Of a stretch of 64,000 bases of DNA, positions 55,783-64,000 are shown in pieces. A program made the translations under genes and the position numbers. The notes under the pieces were generated by a model. It worked only from the letters and a program-made list of their open reading frames with translations. It was not told where the DNA came from and made no database searches. How positions within the stretch are numbered: the first letter of the stretch is position 1; every line of letters begins with the position of its first letter. This stretch comes from Mesostigma viride (Eukaryota; Streptophyta; Mesostigmatophyceae; Mesostigmatales; Mesostigmataceae), in assembly GCA_009746045.1 (NCBI GenBank), contig RPFO01000017.1:507001-571000 (forward strand), read 5' to 3'.

Positions 55783-58700
55783 ATGGCGACCGCAGAAGAA
55801 CAAACAAACAAAATGGCCGCCGCCGCAGACCCTAGTGCATCGCACGAAATGGAGGACTGCGACCGCAGTGCTAGCTGGAAGGTAGTGGCGGGGGTTACGG
55901 TTTTGGTTACGATCGCTAGCTGGGCTGTGATGCATTCCATCTTTAGTGCATCTATATTTGCGCCAACCCATCGGGCTTCCCCGCCTACCTGCCGCAAATC
56001 GCCAATCATTGGTATACGTGGGTTCCTACCGAACTACGGTATCGCGCCCGCCTGGGCCACTGGGGGCAGACGGGCAACGCCGGGGGCAACGCCGTTGGCT
56101 GTGCATGAGCGCCCAACGCTGGCGATATGGAGCGGGAAAGGACAGCACAATGTAAGGAAGAACGACCCTCGACGTATGATAATCCACACTTCATTTCCCA
56201 CCTTCATTTTCACCGCCATCTCAATATTACTCTCAGGCACCGTGAAAAGGTTATCTGCCTTTCCGCCAGTACATTACAAGCGGTTGGTTGCAGCTAAGCA
56301 GACGCGAAGGCCTTGGCTGTTCATAGGAAATGAGTTAAGTACAACCTTCGGAGTACCTCGAAAACCGCAGCATATAAAGTTCAGCGACCTCGACAATGCT
56401 GCGACCCGAATTCTACTCACGACTCTAATTATCTTTGGTATGGTATATCAACGCTGTGCTGAACACTCTGTCTGCGTTTTCCAGGCACTGCTGTCGGATT
56501 TCCATACGTTTGACCTAGAAACCGGGACATGGAAGGCACACCCTGATTTCGGCGAGCACTCTCCCATACCACGCTGGAAGTCCACGCAAGTGGCAGTGAA
56601 TGGCGGGGAGGCAATTCTTGTGTTTGGAGGGGACGGATCCCCGGACGACACGTGTCTCCTGGACTGCCTGTACATGAACGACACCTGGCTATTTGACCTT
56701 GAAAGGAATTCCTGGGAAAAACTGCCGGATCACGAGTATGGTATGCCATGTCAGCAATGTTATACATGCATGGTCTGCCTGCCTAAACAGCGTAGGGTAG
56801 TGAATAACGCCTGTCACTGATCATAGTAGTTATGGTTGCTTGTATGTCTACGAGCACTTCTGTGTGCGTGCATGTGAGCTCCCGTTTATGCCTGGAGGGA
56901 GTTTGGGTAGGTGGGGAGCAAGGGCTATTTTTATCGGCATTTATGGGGTTGTGTGTGTGGTTTGCATTAGCGGAAAAAGTGAACTTGCCTGGCCAATGTA
57001 AATGTTGCAGTCTGCATCCAGCTGCTAGGTGCAGGAGCTTGCAACCCACACTGCGAGGTGGCATACCCGTTTGGCATGCGGCGTTGGGCGTGATCCGGTT
57101 GGGCATGCGGCGTTGGGCGTGATCCGGTTGGGCATGCGGCGTTGGGCGGACTTTGCCCGAGGGGTGGTTGTGCACCTTTTTGGCTTTCACAGGGTGGCTA
57201 GCTGATCTGGCCATTACCCGGCATTCTCCGGATGGATGTCGTTTGGTGAGGGACTGAACAACTCAACCATTTCTTGGGACTCCATAGTCAAACAGAGCAG
57301 GGAACAAAAATAGAGACAAGCCGACGTAGTACACAAATCTGGCTGCCTAAGCCCCTCGTGTTTTTTCCCCTACAGACGCAGGTTGACTGTGTGCCACCGT
57401 GGCACGAAATGTCGTGCGTGCTCTCGTCCAAATCGCCTTTGTTTGACACGGTGCTGCCCAAGTCAGGCTCTTCTGGCTCTTTTGTGCTGCCCTTTTGTGT
57501 CTGTATGGGGTAGACGGTTCCCCGATCGACACCCCGTGAGGCAACCACACAATTTAGTGTATTTAAATCGTGTGTGCGAGCGTCATGTCTGCTCTTGTGT
57601 TGCTGCGTGTGTGGCTTCATGCGCAGGGCCCCAGCCGCGCCGAGCGCACAGCGCGTCCCTCCTGCACCGCAGCGGCAGCCAATCCATGCTGATTATTTAT
57701 GGCGGCCGTAACGTATAGTAAGTGCCTCCCTGTGCCGCCGTGTTGCATATCATCTGCATGTGTGTAAGCGCTCCGTACTGTGCTCAAGGAGTGCGGCTGC
57801 TCTGCTGGAGCATTTCGTAAGGGTAAAAGGCTCCTCTCTTTCAAAGATGTAAGGGCCCAACCGAATGGAGAATTTGCAAATCTACACATGGATCCGCTTC
57901 GTCCAGTAATTGAATTACAGTGTCTGTGTGCGAATTATGTTTTCATCGCCTGGACTCCTTGAGCTGCACATCAACGACTGCTTACTCTAGGACTTTTATG
58001 TAGCTTTGTGTGTGCTCAAAGACTGTGGTGACTACACTTGCACGCTCCGATTCAGGCCTCAACCCTCATCGAGCCCCGCCCGCCCGCCCGCCCGGCCCTT
58101 CCCCTCCCCTCCCCACCCACCCACGAATCGCTCCTCTTGCCTACCCCTTTTCGTTTCTCCCCTCCACCCCCCACCAGCGACGAGATCCTGGGGGACATCT
58201 GGGCGTTCCACATCCGCGACCGCCGCTGGGAGTGCCTGACGACAACGCATGCGCCCGACAGTGACGGCGGCAGCAGTGATGGTGGCGACAGCAAGGCGGC
58301 CAGCAGCTATGGGCTCTCGGGCCTGCCTCAGGGGGGGAGCCCGTTCCCACGGAAGGGGCACACTAGCGTGGTGGCCAGCCTGGATGGGCGGGACTATCTG
58401 GTGAGCACTCAGACCTAACGGAGTATGTTCGCACTGGAGAGCTATATATATTTTCTCTTGAGAGCAGTGAGAAAGGCAGAGGAAAAAGAGGGAGCAGCGT
58501 GTGATTGCTGGCGTCGGTGCTGCCGCTGGCACCTGCTCACCTCTCCTGCCCATTCCGATATCCGAGCCATTTCCCGCGTCCGCCAGCTAGACGGTGCGTG
58601 CTGGCCATCCCTGGTGCCCAGCGATCCCACGCGCCTTGGCATCGCCCCTTGTTCACTGTGACAGGAGCAGTAACAGCTTGGCCGCACAGGGCATGCTGGC

Positions 58701-61700
58701 CGCCATCTCCCCCCCCCCCCCCTATTGTACGTCCTAGCTTGCCCACTCACTTCTACTACCACACGTGGACTACAGCCGTTGCCTCCAGAGTAGGCAAGGG
58801 GGGTTCCCCATGCTTCGCGTGGACCTGTCCGCCGGTATCCTGCCAGTGTTCCATACACGAGGCGGGTACGCCTTTGTTATGCGTCAACTAAACCATGCCA
58901 CACAGTATTTTTTTTGTTAACTTGCTGCCAACCCCTTGGAAAGTGCCCTCGTGGTTGGCGCAGCATGTCAACCCGTGCTGCTGCTGGCTCTCTTTCCCTG
59001 GTAGCCGTCATACGGTGGCCACTTGCACACGCCACTTGCGGTGGAATCACTTGCCCTGCATCACCTTGTCGGCTGTTGGGCTTGTGGCCGGGCAGAGGAG
59101 CAGGAGCCCTGCTTGACCGCGTTGTGTGGCATCTCCAGCATGCAATCATGGCTTGCCGTACAAATTTACAAGTTGCCTTGTCCTTGTCCCCATCGTCTTC
59201 CTCGGTGCTTCTTGTGCATGCCTGCTGGCATCTGCCACGCCACACCCGCGTCACTGCTTCTTCCGGTCGATGCTTGTTCCCGTTACTCGCTGCTCGCTCC
59301 CCCCTTCGAATATTTTTGTGGTACCTCTGCTCACTGCTGCTGCCCTTCTCTGGATGATTATTGCTTGCTCCCTTTGCGGGCCCTTGTCCATTCTCTTTGT
59401 GCTTGCTCTTCCCCTCCCTCCCGGCCGCAGGTCGTCTACGGCGGGCGCGGCTTGGGTACCGAGAACAGCGTCTACTCCAACCACGTGTGGGCCTTCTCGC
59501 TGCAGGACCGCGTGTGGGAGAACTGGACACCGCCCAACGTGACAAATGCCGTCCGCGAGCCCTCGTCCGCAGTATCATCCGCAGGCAACGCCACGTTGTT
59601 GTCATCATCATCAAGTGTCACAGCGGACGCGGATGATGTTGCTGGCGGCGATGTTGACAGTGATGGCGGCTTGCTGGCGGCGCGCACAGAGCCAGAGCCG
59701 CGCGACCACCACGGCGCGATGGTCATCAACGACGGGCAGGAGATGCTGGTGTACGGTGAGTCTGTCACATGCTGCGCTGGTTTGTGGGTAGTCTCTCACA
59801 TGCTGCGCTGGTTTGTGGGTAGTCTCTCACATGCTGCGCTGGTTTGTGGGTGCGTCTCTCACATGCTGCGCTGGTTTGTGGGTAGTCTCTCACATGCTGC
59901 GCTGGTTTGTGGGTGAGTCTCTCACATGCTGCGCTGGTTTGTGGGGAGTCTCTCACATGCTGCGCTGGTTTGTGGGGAGTCTCTCACATGCTGCTCTGGT
60001 TTGTGGGTGGGTCTGTCACATGCTGCGCTGGTTTGTGGGTGAGTGGTGACGCAGTGGGTGTTGATGGTACTCCGCCATGGATGTTGATGGTTGTCGCGTA
60101 CAGTGTGATGTGCGGTGAATGTTCAGCATGCTCAGTTGAATGGTCAGCACCTTCCATGCTGCTGCTCGGTTGATACGCCACGTCTTTTACATGTGCCACA
60201 ACTAATATGGCGAGTTGCTTCTGCATGCTCCTCAATAATTAACGAGTATGGGGCTGGTGGTGATGGGGTTGAATGCTGCGTGCTGCCGCGGCATCGGTAG
60301 GCTCCCATCCCCTGCCAGCCCGCAACGTTGTTAATGTCTGCCCCCACCCCTTTCGGGCACCAACGTGCGACGTTGTGCTGCCACATCGAAAAGGTACTGC
60401 AACTTACCTTGTGCAGCAACGGCAGCCTCGATAGATCACACCAGCTGCTAAGCCACGTGCCAGTAAGCTTGTCCACCATCGAGGCTTCCCTGCGTAGGGC
60501 CCATGGCAAGGCTTCAGCGCTGGCTCAATCATCGATTCCTGTCGCCCACCACCCTCACGGCTCTCGACTTCTTGTTTTGCAGCCATGCGATCACTCTAGG
60601 CTTGTGAGGGCAACCCGTTCCATAGTGGGCTGCCTTGCCCAGTTGTAGCACCACCAGCCCGGCCGTCCAAGTATGAGCTTGGCCCTTGCAATAGCATTGC
60701 GCTGATGACCATGCATGGGTGGCACCCGGGGAGTTTCTCGTCCATGGCCTCTGCCCGTGCTTCTGTCCATGCGCTTCTCGTCCTCGCTTTGCACCCCCCT
60801 TGTCACCGCGTGCTGAGCTCTGCCGCCAGGTCGCAATGGCCCCTAACGTCTCCTTGCCTGTGGCTCCATGGCCAATTACTGCACACGTCGGGCGTGTGTG
60901 CGTGCGTGCCAGGTGGGCGGGGTGGACTCGAGCACGCCTTCTCGCGGCCGCTGGGCGACCTGTGGAGCTTCCACTTCAGAGAGAGGAGGTGGACGAGGCT
61001 GCACACCACCGGTGAGTGGTTGCGGTGTCGCGAGAGCATTGTGCCTGGTCGCGTTGCGGATGGGAGGAGAAGCATGGTACCGGCTACAGGTAGGACTAGT
61101 CGCACCATGGGTGACGGCGGTGCTGGTAAAACGCGCGTCGTCTATAGTAAATTTCGTGCTACGTGTGGGCCTAGAATATAAACACCAACATCTTTTCACT
61201 AACTGGGCGGCAGCGTGGTACAAATGCCTACCTGCTGACAGACAGCCATGCATTTGAGATGTCGCGTTTACACGGAATGGATGCCTTATTTTGCCTTGTG
61301 TGAGCCCATTCACCGCGCTCCCAAGTGTGCCAAGTGCCACGACCCAAAGTTGCTTGCCCTGCAATGGGTTGCCTATGCTGGTGTCCTTTGATGACATGCA
61401 TGGTAGCCCAACTATCCATGTCTGGAAGGTGAGTAGAAAAGCAGTTTTAGCTCGCAGCTTTGTTTGATCACCCAGGTGGGTCGCAGGCTCCTGCCATGCG
61501 ATGGAATGCTTGGTCTCGCCACTTTGCCACTTCCCAGGCACACGGTATACACCGGGCACTGACAGTCCCTTGTTACTTTCCGTGTGCTCCACTCCTGTAT
61601 CCTGTGTGGTCGCGGCGTCAGGCCCCAAGCCATACGACCGTTTCCTCTTCGGCATGGTGGCCTACATCGCGCGGGGACCCTCCCGCGGGGGCGACCGTGA

Positions 61701-61956
61701 TGACGATGATGAAGTCCCTGTGGTCCCCGATGAGCGCGTAGTGGTGTACGCGGGGGAGACCCATAGCTCCGCGCTGGAGGCGGCCGAGGATGAGGACGAG
61801 GAGGGCACGCCCGCGGACCTCATGGTTGGCTGCTACTTGAGCGATGTGTGGGAGCTGCGCCTGCGGGACATGAAATGGGTGGAGCTGAGCCGGAACCATT
61901 TCTGCCGAAAGTCATGTGTGCTGTCGCAGCCGGGTGAATCGGCCATGGCCGCTTAG
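55783..61956 (+). CDS. Membrane-anchored kelch-repeat protein, 7 exons, about 565 aa
   Basis: Exons: 55783-56151, 56485-56740, 57627-57717, 58178-58400, 59431-59755, 60913-61011, 61622-61956. All introns are GT-AG, phases match, and the exons total 1698 nt (566 codons with TAG). Residues about 25-50 (WKVVAGVTVLVTIASWAVMH) form a single N-terminal membrane anchor. Kelch blades follow: LLSDFHTFDLETGTW, AILVFGGDG, YMNDTWLFDLERNSW, QPRRAHSASL with MLIIYGGRN, ILGDIWAFHIRDRRW, VVYGGRGLG with NHVWAFSLQDRVWENW, DHHGAMVIN with MLVYGGRGG and LGDLWSFHFRERRW, VVVYAGET with LSDVWELRLRDMKW. It would fold as a beta-propeller, probably lumenal or extracellular. The partner is unknown. Low-complexity inserts lie in exons 4, 5 and 7. 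The last exon could continue through a further intron. Confidence 0.87.
57050..57150. repeat. Short tandem repeat (GGCATGCGGCGTTGGGCGTGATCCGGTT)
   Basis: Three copies of about 28 bp in kelch gene intron 2. Confidence 0.88.
59756..60045 (+). repeat. Donor-containing minisatellite in kelch gene intron 5
   Basis: Nine units of 31-33 bp (TCTCTCACATGCTGCGCTGG, TTTGTGGGT) start at the exon 5 donor GTGAGT. At least two later units recreate GGGTGAGT. Confidence 0.95.
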
Positions 61957-62604
61957 ATGCTGTTTTTTAATGGCTGGCATTAAACTAGTATCCGTTACCA
62001 TAGCTCGGCGGAAGCCTTGAGCGAGTGCGGACAAACATGAAGTGTTCAACTTGCTTGTTGGTTGCAACTTGATAGCAACTGCGATAGCGTGATTAGTCAC
62101 ATCCCGAATAGCTGATCGGGGTGCTTGCTTGGCTGCCTGCCCTTGTGGACAAAGGGGGCTTTTATTCCGACACACACTTATTGTTTATATTTTTCTAGAA
62201 ACCGAGTTTGCAAGCTCTTTCAGCCGGCTCGGAAAATGTCAATGGCATGTCTTGATATAGACGTTTTCGTGCGCAAGCCGAGGTTGGTTTTGTTTGGTGC
62301 CCAAGTCGTAATTAATGTCATAGGTAGTCGCATTGTCGTCATGATCAGGGAGACGACTATCATGTAGGTAGTGTACATAAAAGTCTGAGTTTACCAATGT
62401 AATGTAAGAAGCATCTCATATCAAATGAGCTAGCTTGTCATTCTATCGTACACATTTGTGGTTCAACCAATGCACATGTACAAGCAGTTGATGAATTCGC
62501 CGTAGTTAATTAATAATTAAGCATGTGATTGCGTTACGTGGGTGCCAATACAGAGTAAAGGAACTTCAACCCTATATTATTACTTTTAACTATTATTGCT
62601 ATAA
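61957..62604. other. 3' flank of the kelch gene
   Basis: No coding sequence is recognised. TGTAATGTAA at about 62397-62407 contains the TGTAA signal that green algae often use for polyadenylation, about 440 nt after the stop. Confidence 0.35.
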
Positions 62605-63083
62605 ATATTGTGGGGCCCCACCGGGTCATCCCCTTTGTCCTTGAGTCCAAAGTTCGGGGCCATGGGCCCCAAGACAGCGGAGTTTTTCCACGAGTGCTGC
62701 CAGCGCCGTGAAGACCGCCTCGACCTCGAGGGTCAGACCGCCCCGTGGTCTGCCCCCACGTGGTCCTCGTATTGGCGGCAGCGCCTGTCACTCGCCCTCA
62801 CAGCTCGCACCGTGGCTGCGGTGTTGAATTCCGCCGCACCCGGCCGGGCCGACTTTGTACGTCCAGATGCGGTCTAGATCCCTCCCAGGCCTGCATGGTG
62901 GGCCGGCAGCGAGGTTGCTGCGTGTCGTAGTTTTGTAATGTAGTTAGTTGTACCTTGTGCAGCTGGCGTGGTCCTTGGATGTCCGTGTCAGATTCCTTCA
63001 GCCTTCAGGGTTCTTCTCCTTTTCGGGTCCTTCTGCTGCATGCCCATCTCACCTCCGTAATCTATCATTCTCAATGAATATAT
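62605..63083 (+). mobile_element. 5'-truncated non-LTR copy (protein C-terminus and 3' UTR)
   Basis: The frame encodes FGAMGPKTAEFFHECCQRRE, DRLDLEGQTAPWSAPTWSSY, WRQRLSLAL and ends at a TAG near 62877. It is followed by a 3' UTR matching 35690-35962 and ending CAATGAATATATAT. It joins unrelated sequence abruptly at about 62610, as expected for 5' truncation during target-primed reverse transcription. Confidence 0.82.
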
Positions 63084-63395
63084 ATTCTATATATATATTC
63101 GTAAATGGTGGGAGAGCGATCGCAGCAATGGTGCTCACCACTAGACACTCCCGGCCAGTTAGGCTCGAAACACACGCCCTGATCAAGCATGCTGTTTCCG
63201 GCCCCACCGTCTAGGTCATCTAGTCGCTCTACACGTAAGCCAGCCATAATTTCAATGCACAAGGATACACATTTCCATCACCATTCATCTTCATCATCCT
63301 GAACGACTCGAACACGCGGACAAGATAACGGCAGGCTCGAGCTACCATGGTCCGGATTCTCCCGATTTCTGGCCTGCGCTGGTTGTCTCCTTGAT
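63084..63395. other. Spacer between two non-LTR fragments
   Basis: No gene is seen. It ends with an inverted copy of ATATCAAGGAGACAACCAGC (about 63375-63395), directly against the next fragment. Confidence 0.5.
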
Positions 63396-64000
63396 ATTCT
63401 GCGCGCCCTCCCCATGAGCCCTTTGTTCACGCTGGTTCCGGCCCTTTACGCCATCGCTCTCCGCAACCAGCTGTTTGCCCCGCAACCTCTCATCACAGCG
63501 GGTGCGTCCTGCGGCCTAGCTAGCTGCGGGCTTGCTCTCGATACTACTGGGACGCACTACATCGCGTGCATGGGTGGCCAGCAGAACCAGAACTGGTTCC
63601 TCTCTCTCCATACCGCTCTCCTCCGGGTGGTGTGTGCCATGGTTCGGTCGGTCTTTCCCCACTCCACCATCAAGTGCGAGGACGCGGATGGGGCCGCCCT
63701 CTACTCGATCACCCAACCACCGCCCCGACATTACCGTGCTGGACTACGACGGGCAGTCTGGGTTGCCACCTGCTCATCGATGTCTCCGTGGCTCGGCCGC
63801 TCTCCGGTCGCCACATCCTCCGGGCGGCTGTGGATGCCGGCGCTGCTGCCGCTGTGGCTGAGCGCGACAAGTTTGCCCCCTACGGCAATGTGGGGCCCCG
63901 GCCACCGGGTCATCCCATGTGTCCTTCAGCTAGGAGTTCGGGGCCATGGGCCCGAAGACAGCGGAGTTTTTCCACGAGTGCTGCCACCGCCGTGAAGACC
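63396..64000 (+). mobile_element. 5'-truncated non-LTR copy, runs off the window
   Basis: It starts abruptly at CTGCGCGCCCTCCCC and matches 34950-35560 closely. It encodes ALRNQLFAPQPL, ASCGLALDTTGTHYIAC, VRSVFPHSTIKCEDADGAAL, then RPDITVLDYDGQ and a C-terminal HECC segment in changing frames. This is the knuckle plus restriction-like endonuclease region. The 3' end lies beyond the window. Confidence 0.82.

Overview
The window is eukaryotic nuclear DNA, most likely from a green alga. It holds two intron-rich genes with canonical GT-AG introns, a chromodomain-bearing Ty3/gypsy retrotransposon, restriction-endonuclease-type non-LTR retrotransposons, PIF/Harbinger-type DNA transposons, and many micro- and minisatellites. 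The sorting nexin has the plant-type layout: an N-terminal membrane helix, PXA, PX and Nexin_C, with no RGS domain visible between PXA and PX. That points to Viridiplantae; the species cannot be named from sequence alone. There are no operons, CRISPR arrays or recognisable tRNA or rRNA genes.

Layout. 1-523 is a perfect-looking long palindrome at the window edge. 1.2-3.6 kb is hexanucleotide arrays. 4.2-8.36 kb (minus) is a decayed non-LTR element with RING, C2H2-like fingers, reverse transcriptase, zinc knuckle and restriction-like endonuclease, broken by a 499-bp MITE. 10.0-11.6 kb (minus) is a PHD-finger ORF that may be its ORF1. 11.83-15.36 kb is a Harbinger-like transposon with a broken DDE transposase and a 62-67-bp satellite. 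16.52-19.50 kb is a second terminal-inverted-repeat (TIR) element. 20.04-32.89 kb is a third TIR element that carries a complete, very young LTR chromovirus (20122-29509, TSD GGCAG). 34.8-35.96, 62.6-63.08 and 63.4-64.0 kb are 5'-truncated non-LTR copies. 36.11-36.56 kb is a MITE with a TA target duplication.

The right third holds the host genes. A minus-strand sorting nexin (exons from about 53.76 kb to 37.96 kb) and a plus-strand membrane-anchored kelch-repeat gene (55783-61956, seven exons, about 565 aa) diverge from a shared 2-kb intergenic region.

Two patterns stand out. Several introns in both genes begin with tandem arrays whose unit contains the 5' splice site, so the donor is amplified up to 13-fold. 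Most reading-frame breaks in otherwise intact coding sequence fall in homopolymer runs, which raises the possibility of assembly indels rather than real decay.
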